This document shows, one piece after another, positions 36,507 to 45,321 of a stretch of DNA of 64,000 nucleotides. The notes beneath the pieces are model-generated. The model was not told where the DNA came from and searched no databases. It saw only the letters and a program-made list of their open reading frames with translations. Position numbers and translations under genes: made by a program. Position 1 is the first letter of the stretch. Every line of letters begins with the position of its first letter. Location of the stretch: assembly GCA_947246015.1 (NCBI GenBank), contig CAMXQE010000019.1, forward strand, positions 1-64,000, read 5' to 3'. This DNA is from an uncultured Lachnospiraceae bacterium (GTDB taxonomy: Bacteria > Bacillota > Clostridia > Lachnospirales > Lachnospiraceae).

Positions 36507-36612
36507 AAATCCCGCCTCCCATTTATACATATTTACTTAATAAATATACCATATTTTGTCTCAAAGTCCAATACCCATTCGCACGGTCATAACGCAATAT
36601 GGTATTACTGTC

Positions 36613-37947
36613 TTATGAAATTTTCAATTCCCGGCCGATACTGCGGCCATACAGCCAAATGGCAAGCAGTGCCGTAAGCATGTCGGAAACAGCCTGCGAA
36701 CAGATTACGCCCGTATAACCCGCCAAACGGGACGACGTAACTATAACAGCCGCGAAAATCACTCCCTGTCTGCTGACAGACAGTAAAAAAGCTCCCCATG
36801 CTTTCCCGGCTGACTGAAATGTACAGGTCGTTACCAAAACGACTGCCACAAACAGCATCCCTGCCTGCTGCATTCTAAGCATCGGAACCCCTGTCTCCAC
36901 AATCACCGTGTCCTTCATAAACATACGGATTAATGACGGAGCAGCCAAAGACAGCACACATACCAGTATGACCGCCAGACCACATTCAAATCCGTAACAG
37001 AAACGCAGGATTCCTTTTAACCGCCGGTAATTCTCAGCTCCGTAATTATACCCGACCAACGGCTGCGCACCAAACGCAAAACCGACCAAAACCAAAACTG
37101 CTATCATATTGACTTTCATCACAATTCCCATAGCCGCCACCTGTTCATTCCCGTAAGGAAGCAGAAAACGGTTCATCAGGGCAATCCCAAAACTCTGCAT
37201 TAAATTTGTAACAGAAGCCGGAATGCCGATTGCAAGGATTTCCCCAATCTCCGGAAAAGAAATGAAAAAACCTTTGGGAATAATCGACAAACGTTTGCTT
37301 TTTCCCAGCAGAAACCAGACAAAATACAAATCTGTACATATATTCCCGATTACGGTTGCAATTGCCGCCCCCGCCGCACCCAGACCAAGTACGGAAATAA
37401 AAACAGGGTCGAGCACCATATTGACAACCGCACCAAGCACCGTACCTGCCATTGATGCATTTGCAAAGCCTTCCGTCCGCAGAAGATTGGAGGGCGTAAA
37501 TGACAGAATGATAAAGGGCGCACCAAGCGCAAGGAACGTATAGTACTGCGACGCATATACCTCCGTATGTGAATCCGCACCCAGCAGACGCAGCATTGGC
37601 TGGCGGAACAGAAGCAACGCTGCCGTAACGATAATCCCGCACAAAATTGCCGCATAAAAACAGAAAATGCTGAGACGCTTACCCTCCGCCTCCTTCTTCT
37701 GTCCAAACAGTCTGGAAATCACGGAACTCCCTCCCAGCCCGAAGATATCCCCCAGCGCAATCATCAGCGTGAACACAGGCGCACCAAGGGAAACCCCGGC
37801 CACCAAATCCGTATTTCCCGTCCGCGCAATAAAATATGTATCTACCATATTATAAACAAGGGAAACCACCATTCCAAATACGACCGGAAGCGCCAGTTTA
37901 AAATATGCCTTATGAACCGGAGCACTCTCAAATAATTCATTTTCCAT
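36613..37947 (-). CDS. MATE-family efflux transporter (first)
   Basis: A 444-residue, 12-helix cation-coupled multidrug/toxin exporter: LALPVVFGMVVSLVYNMVDTYFIAR, then SVISRLFGQKKEAEGKRLS, and the repeated half LMQSFGIALMNRFLLPYGNE. ATG 37947 follows GGGAGGAAGTGGAACGT; a GTG three codons earlier is too close to that site. It is monocistronic as far as can be seen. Confidence 0.93.
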   Translation of the reverse strand: MENELFESAPVHKAYFKLALPVVFGMVVSLVYNMVDTYFIARTGNTDLVAGVSLGAPVFTLMIALGDIFGLGGSSVISRLFGQKKEAEGKRLSIFCFYAAILCGIIVTAALLLFRQPMLRLLGADSHTEVYASQYYTFLALGAPFIILSFTPSNLLRTEGFANASMAGTVLGAVVNMVLDPVFISVLGLGAAGAAIATVIGNICTDLYFVWFLLGKSKRLSIIPKGFFISFPEIGEILAIGIPASVTNLMQSFGIALMNRFLLPYGNEQVAAMGIVMKVNMIAVLVLVGFAFGAQPLVGYNYGAENYRRLKGILRFCYGFECGLAVILVCVLSLAAPSLIRMFMKDTVIVETGVPMLRMQQAGMLFVAVVLVTTCTFQSAGKAWGAFLLSVSRQGVIFAAVIVTSSRLAGYTGVICSQAVSDMLTALLAIWLYGRSIGRELKIS

Positions 37948-38103
37948 ACGTTCCACTTCCTCCCTGTTCTCTGCCAGATTTTATAAACATTTTATTTTTT
38001 CCTCAGCATTTCCTAAGAAAAATAACCAATCCTTAAGGTATTCCACACACCATGTTCACATTTACCGCATACAATATAGGTAGTTAAAGGAGGTGGACAC
38101 CCA

Positions 38104-38274
38104 ATGCATCAGAAAAAAACACCAAAGAAGGTATCCATGACAGAAATCGCTCCCAAGTATAAAAATACAAACTGGAACAAATACTCCCGCCTGCACGACT
38201 CCTTCCTCGATGAGTTGTCTTACGAGAAACGAAAATTCTGCAATGCCGATATCTGGCAGCTGCATTATATATAG
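38104..38274 (+). CDS. 56-residue uncharacterised small protein
   Basis: An ATG preceded by AAAGGAGGTGGACACCC, a near-ideal ribosome site, opens a 56-codon frame ending in TAG. The protein is basic and polar (start MHQKKTPKKVSMTEIAPKYK, end CNADIWQLHYI), with no transmembrane helix. I do not recognise a family. It stands alone between a leftward exporter gene and a 242-bp palindrome. Confidence 0.6.
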   Translation: MHQKKTPKKVSMTEIAPKYKNTNWNKYSRLHDSFLDELSYEKRKFCNADIWQLHYI

Positions 38275-38288
38275 ATTTCTCTAACACC

Positions 38289-38530
38289 GAAACGCTGGCC
38301 CGGCTTTCAATGTCATTCCGTTTCGTGTCACGGCGCCCGAATGGAATCATAAGTTCCCAATTCGGACCGTCGGAAAACGCCGGTTCTTAGACGCTGTTTT
38401 TTAGCGTCTTAGTACCGCTGCGTTTGATGCCGAGCGAAAGCGGGTCTGAATGGGAATTATGATTCCATTCGGGCGCCGTGACACGAAACGGAATAAATTT
38501 TCAAACACGTTCCAGGCCCGTCAGCGTTTC
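38289..38530. repeat. 242-bp imperfect palindrome (cruciform or MITE-like)
   Basis: Perfect 37-bp arms at 38316-38352 and 38457-38493. Outer arms GAAACGCTG / CAGCGTTTC lie at 38289-38297 and 38522-38530, and an inner near-perfect stem CTTAGACGCT / AGCGTCTTAG surrounds a T-loop. Imperfect pairing continues between these. The right end overlaps the last codons of the kinase-DegV gene. A TTTCAAACACG motif of another repeat family lies in the right half. No reading frame is supported. Confidence 0.85.
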
Positions 38531-41199
38531 TTTTTCATGTACAACAGCCCGAACGAACCGATTCCGCAATTACTGGAAATAGTCGCAGATGCCTTCTGCA
38601 TTTCTATATGGTCGAAAAATACATACTTTTTGATTTCCTTCTTGATTTCCTCCAGCTGCTCCATGGAACAGCCCGCATAAGTAAGGAACAGAAGCCTCGT
38701 ATCGATATTCTTCTTATCCCTCAGCGTATGCCGGATATACCGCTTATTCGCCGCCTGCACACTCCCTGTCTCCACGCCTTTTAACTTGATTTTACTTTGA
38801 GAAAGATGCAGCACCGGATGCAGGCTTAAGCTTTCACAGATATCCCGTACTTTCTTCGATACCTTTCCGCAGCGGTATAGGTTTTCCGGCGACGGCACGA
38901 TGAAACTGGTGCTGATTCGCTCCTTCAGCTGTTCCAGCATTTCACAGATTTCCTCCGCGCTTTTCCCCTCCTGCGCCATCTGCGCCGCATAAAGCACCAT
39001 AATTCCCATTCCGCTGGACAGATGCCCCGAATCCACCACCGATACATTGTCAAACCCTTTCGCTGCCGCAGACGCCGCACGGTATCCGTTTCCTCCTTTG
39101 GAAGCCATGGAAATATGAACAACTTTCTCCGACTTCTCCAGTTCATCCGCGAAGAAGAGCTCATATTCCTCCGGCGGAGGCGCTGCCGAATGCGCCCCAT
39201 TCCCCGGCTGCTGCATGTATTTTAAGAGATTATCCGAAGAAATCTCCGACAAATCGCAGAACCTTCCCTGATTGGTATATACATAATAATACATAGTTCT
39301 GATTTCAAACTGCTCCAGCCACTTCGCAGGCAAATCGCAGACACAGTCAGCCGTAACGCTTACCTTCTTCTTTTTAGCGCTTAAGAAGGTCCGTATATTG
39401 CTATCCTCGTTTTCCTCTTCCTCCTCATAAACACTGTATTCTATCAATTCCGCCGGCAGGTATTTTAACAGCGTTGCTTCGAACAGGACGCCGTTGATTG
39501 GCTTGGCCAGGTAACCGGCAAACCCTTTTTCCTGATACAGTTCTTCCGCCCCTGTCATCACATTCGCTGTCAGCGCAATGACCGGCACATCCTGACAGTG
39601 CCCCTTTTCCTGCTTCTTCAGCTCCCGCATCGTCTCTTCGCCGTCCATCCCCGGCATCATATGATCCATGAAAATCACATGATAGAACTTACTGTTGGTC
39701 TTCTCCAGGCACTCCACCCCGCTTTTTGCAGTATCAACCTGTACCCTGGTAGCACGCAGCAGTTTACAGGCTACCATCAGATTCATTTCATTGTCGTCGA
39801 CAATCAACACTTTCGCCTCAGGCGCTTCAAAACTCTGTTTGTACTTCTCCCTCTCATACAGTTTCCGGCGCACCATGAAATCCATCGTACCTACCGGTCT
39901 CGGATTCACCACCTGCTGTTCCACCGTAACCGTGAATGTGGAACCCTTTGTATAAATACTGTCTACGGTTATCTCTCCGCCCATCATCTCAATCAGCTGT
40001 TTGGAAATGGACAGCCCCAGGCCCGTACCCTCGATTTTGCGGTTTCTTTCCTGGTCCACCCTGCGGAATGAAGAAAATAAATCCTCCAAACTCTCCTTTT
40101 TTATCCCGATACCCGTATCCGCTACCGTAATCTTAAGCAGTATCCGGTTCGCGTCAATCCGCTCACTCTGCGCGGTCAGCGTGACGGAGCCCTGCTCGGT
40201 ATATTTGACCGCATTGGTCAATATGTTGGTCAGAACCTGTTTCAGCCTTACCTCATCCCCATACAGCATAGACGGCAGATGTCTGGAAATATCGACTTTG
40301 AACTCCAGATTCTTTTCATGCATCCGAATCCAGATAATATTCACCAAATCGCTGAACATTGCCCCGGTTTCATATTGTGTCGGCACAATTTCCATCTTCC
40401 CCGACTCGATTTTGGACATATCCAGAATGTCGTTAATCAAAGCCAGCAGCATTTTGCTGGCATTCTGTATATTAATGGCATTCTCCGCAATTTCATCGGA
40501 TATATCCTCCCGCAGCGTCATCTCATTCAGACCGATGATGGTATTGATGGGCGTACGAATTTCATGACTCATATTTGCAAAAAAAGCACTTTTGGATTCG
40601 CTGAAACGCTCTATTTCCGCTTTCTGTTCCTCGCCCTGTTTCCGCTCCTGTTCATACATATATACATAAAATTTAAAGATTATACCAATGGCAATACCCA
40701 CCATCAGCACCGCCAGCAGGGAATCCATATGGATAGATGCCGGACTGTCCATGGGAATCACCCATTCCGGATGCTTCCATGACAGATAATAGGTTGCCTG
40801 AAGTGACACCACGGTCAGAATCAGGGCAAAATACATTGCTTTTCCTGAAAAGAGCAGGAAAACATACACCAGTCCCAGTACGAACCATATAGGCGCACCG
40901 CTTTCCATTCCTCCGCTGACAAAATACATGGCCGGAAACAGACAGCCGTTAATCAAAATTCCCATCAGACAGACAGCCAATCCGACTTTCCTGTATTTGT
41001 ACACCAGCCAAAGCGCCAAAACCGTTACCAGAGTCATAAGTACCAAAGGAAGCAATACAATCACAGATGAACCGATGCATATACCCGCTATTACTGCCGT
41101 TCCTGATACCGCTGCGCTCAGCGTCAGGATAATGCGGAACAGCCTCTCCCTGAAATCAATTTTTCCGCCATACAGCTTATCAAACCATTTCTTAATCAT
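38521..41199 (-). CDS. Hybrid sensor histidine kinase - receiver - DegV fusion
   Basis: 892 residues. Transmembrane helices lie at about 20-185. HisKA follows with FFANMSHEIRTPINTI, then HATPase (NAVKYTEQG, VADTGIGI, GTGLGLSISK). A receiver (about 460-585) has ILIVDDNEMN and VIFMDHMMPGMDG. The last 270 residues are a DegV-type lipid-binding domain: VSVTADCVCDLP, SAAPPPEEYELFF, HISMASKGGNGYRAAS, NVSVVDSGHLSSGMG, RCGKVSKK. DegV proteins (FakB type) bind fatty acids, so the fusion may couple phosphorelay to lipid sensing. AGAGGTAGACGCT precedes the ATG. Last gene of the signalling operon. Confidence 0.9.
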   Translation of the reverse strand: MIKKWFDKLYGGKIDFRERLFRIILTLSAAVSGTAVIAGICIGSSVIVLLPLVLMTLVTVLALWLVYKYRKVGLAVCLMGILINGCLFPAMYFVSGGMESGAPIWFVLGLVYVFLLFSGKAMYFALILTVVSLQATYYLSWKHPEWVIPMDSPASIHMDSLLAVLMVGIAIGIIFKFYVYMYEQERKQGEEQKAEIERFSESKSAFFANMSHEIRTPINTIIGLNEMTLREDISDEIAENAINIQNASKMLLALINDILDMSKIESGKMEIVPTQYETGAMFSDLVNIIWIRMHEKNLEFKVDISRHLPSMLYGDEVRLKQVLTNILTNAVKYTEQGSVTLTAQSERIDANRILLKITVADTGIGIKKESLEDLFSSFRRVDQERNRKIEGTGLGLSISKQLIEMMGGEITVDSIYTKGSTFTVTVEQQVVNPRPVGTMDFMVRRKLYEREKYKQSFEAPEAKVLIVDDNEMNLMVACKLLRATRVQVDTAKSGVECLEKTNSKFYHVIFMDHMMPGMDGEETMRELKKQEKGHCQDVPVIALTANVMTGAEELYQEKGFAGYLAKPINGVLFEATLLKYLPAELIEYSVYEEEEENEDSNIRTFLSAKKKKVSVTADCVCDLPAKWLEQFEIRTMYYYVYTNQGRFCDLSEISSDNLLKYMQQPGNGAHSAAPPPEEYELFFADELEKSEKVVHISMASKGGNGYRAASAAAKGFDNVSVVDSGHLSSGMGIMVLYAAQMAQEGKSAEEICEMLEQLKERISTSFIVPSPENLYRCGKVSKKVRDICESLSLHPVLHLSQSKIKLKGVETGSVQAANKRYIRHTLRDKKNIDTRLLFLTYAGCSMEQLEEIKKEIKKYVFFDHIEMQKASATISSNCGIGSFGLLYMKKKR

Positions 41200-41229
41200 A
41201 GCGTCTACCTCTTTTTCGCAAATGTCCTT

Positions 41230-44133
41230 TTACCGGTCCTTCCATGCTGCCAGTTCCTCCTGCGCTCCCATAAAATCAAATGTCTCTGCTTTCTCACGCA
41301 CGGACGCCAACCGTTCCGACAGCGGCTGCCCTTCGTAACAGTAAAGTTCCAATTCCTTCAAAACGGCCAGCACGCCCTCGCTTTCAAAGGTTTCCAGCTG
41401 TTCCTCCAGTTTTGCCAATGCCTCTTCCAGTTTTTCCAAAGACAGCTCCGGTCTTTCGTCCGCTGCAGCCGCTCCGGACGATGAGCGTCCATCCCCCTTA
41501 TCTTCTTCCGCCGCTTTGGACAACGCACGTCCGTTTTCTCCGCTTCCGTCCTGATTTCCCGCCATCCCCGCACTTTCCGGTCTGTTTCCTGTCCCATCAG
41601 GGAAAATCACCTCGTTTTCTCCGATGGCATGAAGCACTCTTTCATACTCCTCCAAAGTCTCCTCCGTATGGCTCAGGATATATTCCTCATTCTTTGCCTT
41701 ACCCGCTGCCTCCAGCTCCTTTGCCATATCGGACAGTCCTGCCGCACCGATTCCCATGGACATGCTCTTTAAGGAATGGACACCGATTGTATAATTCTTC
41801 CAATCCTTCTTTTCATAATTCCTGCGTATTTCCTCTTTCTTTGCCCGTCCGCTGGTATAATAAATCCGCACGATGTCAATATAGTCCTGCAATACTCCGC
41901 CGCAATAGGAAATCCCCATATTCGTATCGATTCCCTCCATATCCAGTCCGTCTAAACGTTTCCTCTTCTTTCTTGCGGCATCGGCAGGGAACTCCTCCCT
42001 GCCTGCGGTTCCTGCCTCCTGTCCCGCAGTCTCCGCCGTATATCCGTCCTTTTCCCTTTCTTCCTGCGCTTCCTCTATTTTAATAATCTTATTTTCGGGG
42101 ATATGGCGCCGCAGCACCCTTTCCAAAACGGAAAGTTCAATCGGCTTCGCCACGAAATCCGCAAATCCTTCCGCAATGAACATTTCCCGCGCTCCGCCTA
42201 TGGCGTTTGCCGTCAGCGCGATGACCGGCACTTTCTGAAAATACCGGCCCGGTTTCTGACGGATTCGGTGCAGTGTCTCCACACCGTCCATTTCCGGCAT
42301 CATATGATCCATGAATACAAAATCAAAATCCATGGATTCTATTTTATCCAAAGCTTCTTTCCCGCTGCCTGCTGCAAATACCTTTATCTTATAGGGACGC
42401 AGCAGCCCCTCTACCACGCGCAGATTCATGATATTGTCATCTACCACCAGCACGCTGGCCTGCGGTGCAATAAACCGTCCGTCCATACGGCGTCCGCTGT
42501 CCATACTCTGTACTACGTGTTCGCCGTTCAGTACTGCAGCGATGGACAAAGCCGAAAACGGCTTATAAATATAGAACATTCCGCTGCCCGCATTTTCCCC
42601 GCCTTCTCTTTCTTTTACCAGAACCACCTTCAATTCTCCGGTCAGCCGTTCAAAATACTCCCTGTCCTCGCAGTACTCTTCCCAGCTGATGAATACGTGG
42701 CTGAATTTTTCCTTATCCACATACCGCTTCAGTTCCTGAAGATTTTTACACTGTCTGCAGGAAATCTTCAATTGTTCCGCAATATGGCGGATTGTGTCGG
42801 CGTAACCGTCCCGCACTGCGGCAAAATCATATTTCTCCATATTAATATAATAAGCCGCACGTATCTTCTCCGGATTACGGAGAGAAATAATCGGCGCACG
42901 GTCCGCCACTTTCTGAGGCAGGACAACCTGCACCTCGCTTCCTCGTTCCGGTGCACTCCTTACCGTAATGAAACCGCCCATCTTGCTGACCAGCGCCTCG
43001 GTAATTGCCAGTCCCAGCCCTATGCCGCCCTCCTGCCGGTTCCTCTTCGTATCCACCTGATTAAAACTGGAAAAAAGCTTCTCCACATTCTTTGCTTCCA
43101 TGCCGATTCCCGTATCCTTTACCGTAACCGACAGATTCACGCCATACTCCTCTTTTCTCGTTCCGACCGTCAGGATGACGGCACCCTCATTCGTAAACTT
43201 GATGGCATTGTCCACGATATTCATGACCGCGCGCCGTATCTTCTGCTCATCCCCGACCAGACCGCAGGGTATATCCGCCTCACAGTCCACAATCAGCTCC
43301 AGCCTCTTTCCCCCCATCCTCGCCAAAGCCATATTCATAATATCATTGATGGTCGAAGTGATATTATAAGGCTCCTCCACCAGCGTCAGCTTACCTGACT
43401 GAAGTTCGGAAAAGTCCAGAATATCGCTGACGACGGACAGCAGATTACGGCCTGCGGTCTGTATGCCGAATACATCCTCCCTCACATTGGCCGGAAGTTC
43501 TTCCCTCAGTATCATCTCGCTCATACCGCAGACGGTATTGATAGGCGTACGGATTTCGTGGGAAACATTGGCCATGAAATCATCTTTGCTGCGCTCCGTC
43601 TTCCGCAGGTCCGAAATCACCCGCAGCAGTTTTTGATTGCTTTCCACCTGTTCCCTTACCAGATAGTATGAAACATATTCTGCCACGTATACAGACAGAA
43701 TCTGCAGCACCAGCCTGCCGCCCTCGCCGTCCGACGTAATGTGGATGCTTTGCAGGAACAGGCCATGATAAAACAGCAGGAACGTAGACGCCCCCGCTGC
43801 TATGTAAACGATTTTCGGCAGGCAGTAAATACTCAGCAATATAATCATGCATATCATTGTGGAAAGAATACTGAAATAACTTTTAGAGTTCATTCCGTAC
43901 AGAATCAGATTCATCCACGCCATACAAGCCGTAAACATTGCACGGAACTGATAATCCCGGTATTTTCTCACATGAATGAAAATACTGGCCAGCATACCTG
44001 CCAGAATCAGCCGCATCACCCAGCTTCCCCATCCCAGCACATATGACATGACCGCCATCCCGACTGTATAAACGATATAAACCGTCAGGACCACCCGCTC
44101 CACTTTTCGTTCATTTTCCTGATTAAAATCCAC
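41230..44133 (-). CDS. Hybrid sensor histidine kinase with receiver and Hpt domains
   Basis: 967 residues. Six or so transmembrane helices (to about 165), HisKA (FMANVSHEIRTPINTV), HATPase (NAIKFTNEG, VKDTGIGM, GGIGLGLAITE), a degenerate receiver-like stretch (about 430-550), a receiver (LVVDDNIMNLRV, FVFMDHMMPEMDG) and an Hpt domain with HSLKSMSMGIGA. An acidic/helical tail of about 130 residues ends it. It can run a complete His-Asp-His relay toward a separate response regulator. It starts at GTG 44133, preceded by AAGGA and overlapping the HD-GYP gene by 11 bases. Confidence 0.93.
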   Translation of the reverse strand: MDFNQENERKVERVVLTVYIVYTVGMAVMSYVLGWGSWVMRLILAGMLASIFIHVRKYRDYQFRAMFTACMAWMNLILYGMNSKSYFSILSTMICMIILLSIYCLPKIVYIAAGASTFLLFYHGLFLQSIHITSDGEGGRLVLQILSVYVAEYVSYYLVREQVESNQKLLRVISDLRKTERSKDDFMANVSHEIRTPINTVCGMSEMILREELPANVREDVFGIQTAGRNLLSVVSDILDFSELQSGKLTLVEEPYNITSTINDIMNMALARMGGKRLELIVDCEADIPCGLVGDEQKIRRAVMNIVDNAIKFTNEGAVILTVGTRKEEYGVNLSVTVKDTGIGMEAKNVEKLFSSFNQVDTKRNRQEGGIGLGLAITEALVSKMGGFITVRSAPERGSEVQVVLPQKVADRAPIISLRNPEKIRAAYYINMEKYDFAAVRDGYADTIRHIAEQLKISCRQCKNLQELKRYVDKEKFSHVFISWEEYCEDREYFERLTGELKVVLVKEREGGENAGSGMFYIYKPFSALSIAAVLNGEHVVQSMDSGRRMDGRFIAPQASVLVVDDNIMNLRVVEGLLRPYKIKVFAAGSGKEALDKIESMDFDFVFMDHMMPEMDGVETLHRIRQKPGRYFQKVPVIALTANAIGGAREMFIAEGFADFVAKPIELSVLERVLRRHIPENKIIKIEEAQEEREKDGYTAETAGQEAGTAGREEFPADAARKKRKRLDGLDMEGIDTNMGISYCGGVLQDYIDIVRIYYTSGRAKKEEIRRNYEKKDWKNYTIGVHSLKSMSMGIGAAGLSDMAKELEAAGKAKNEEYILSHTEETLEEYERVLHAIGENEVIFPDGTGNRPESAGMAGNQDGSGENGRALSKAAEEDKGDGRSSSGAAAADERPELSLEKLEEALAKLEEQLETFESEGVLAVLKELELYCYEGQPLSERLASVREKAETFDFMGAQEELAAWKDR

Positions 44134-45205
44134 CCAGAAGTTCCTTCAATACCGGTTCCATATCATTGAAAACATCCACAATGGCCGGATCGAACTGCGT
44201 TCCTTTTCCCTCTTCCAGAATATCCAGTACCTTCCGCATCGGGCGTACCGGCTTTTTATAACAACGTTCCTCATACAGCGCATCGAACACATCCGCAACC
44301 GCCATAATCCTTGCACAGAGCGGAATATCCTCTCCCCCCAGCCCTTTCGGATAGCCGCCGCCATCCCAGCGTTCATGGTGATACATGGCAATATCGACAG
44401 CCACCTTTACATAAGCTTCGTCCTCCACATCACTGATAATATCCCTTATGATATCCTCGCTGTAAACCGTATGCTTCTTCATCGTTTCATACTCTTCCTG
44501 CGTCAGCCTGCCCGGTTTCTGCAGGATACTGTCCGGTATCTTAATCTTGCCGATATCATGCAGGGGCGCGGCCTTACAGACATTCTGCATATATTCCTCA
44601 TCCAGAACTTCCATAAACTGCCCTCTCCGGCGCAGTTCCTCCGCAATCATCCTCACATAGCCCTGCGTATTCTTTACATGCTTTCCGGTACTGCCGTCCC
44701 TGCTCTCTATCAGATTCGCCAATCCGACGATTACTTTTTCCTGTATCTCCCCGATGCGCTTGGAACGCTCCATCAGCTGTTCCGCCTGCTCTTTCACCAG
44801 AGTCTCCAGACTATTATGATACTGCTCCAGCTCCAGCGCACGTTTTACCCTGCTCTTTAAAATATCGGGAACAAAAGGCTTGCCCACGAAGTCAAAAGCC
44901 CCTACCTGAAAACATTTCGTCTCCGTCTCGGTGCTCTTATCGGCGGTCAGGAAAATGACCGGTATGGAATCCAGCCCTTCCATGCCCCTCAGCCGCTCCA
45001 TCGTTTCAAAACCATCCATTTCCGGCATATTAATATCCAACAGAATCACATCCGGACGGTTCTTTTCCAGATATCTTAAAGCTGCCGGTCCGGAATTAGC
45101 CGCAGCAATCCGATATTCCCCGCCCAGAATCTTCTGTGCCAGCAACAGGTTCGCACTATCATCGTCTACGACTAAAATAATTCCTTTCATCCGCTTTTCC
45201 TCCAT
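44123..45205 (-). CDS. Response regulator with HD-GYP c-di-GMP phosphodiesterase domain
   Basis: 360 residues. The N-terminal receiver has ILVVDDDSANL, the phospho-acceptor in VILLDINMPEMDG and the Lys in VGKPF. The HD-GYP output domain has HDIGK, KHTVYSEDII, HHERWDGGGYP and VADVFDAL, all residues expected for an active enzyme that degrades cyclic di-GMP. It is the first gene of the operon and the likely output of the two kinases. An ATG five codons in (45190) has an ideal GGAGG site and may be the real start. Confidence 0.95.
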   Translation of the reverse strand: MEEKRMKGIILVVDDDSANLLLAQKILGGEYRIAAANSGPAALRYLEKNRPDVILLDINMPEMDGFETMERLRGMEGLDSIPVIFLTADKSTETETKCFQVGAFDFVGKPFVPDILKSRVKRALELEQYHNSLETLVKEQAEQLMERSKRIGEIQEKVIVGLANLIESRDGSTGKHVKNTQGYVRMIAEELRRRGQFMEVLDEEYMQNVCKAAPLHDIGKIKIPDSILQKPGRLTQEEYETMKKHTVYSEDIIRDIISDVEDEAYVKVAVDIAMYHHERWDGGGYPKGLGGEDIPLCARIMAVADVFDALYEERCYKKPVRPMRKVLDILEEGKGTQFDPAIVDVFNDMEPVLKELLGGF

Positions 45206-45255
45206 TTGTTATCCTTCCTCCGTTTATTATAACACTTGTCCGTGGGGGAAGTCCA

Positions 45256-45293
45256 TAAAAAAACGGCACAGCCGCAGCCATACCGTTTCTTTT
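45256..45293 (-). terminator. Intrinsic terminator after putP
   Basis: Stem AAACGG / CCGTTT with flanking A-run on the left and T-run on the right, so it works on either strand. It lies 29 bases past the putP stop. Confidence 0.75.
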
Positions 45294-45321
45294 TTAAGCA
45301 TCTATATTTACGCACCTATAT

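Noticed and set aside
42103-43398. A 431-codon open frame on the plus strand
   Set aside because: It lies exactly antisense to the kinase HATPase and receiver domains, has no ribosome site and no recognisable protein features; it mirrors the codon bias of the real gene.
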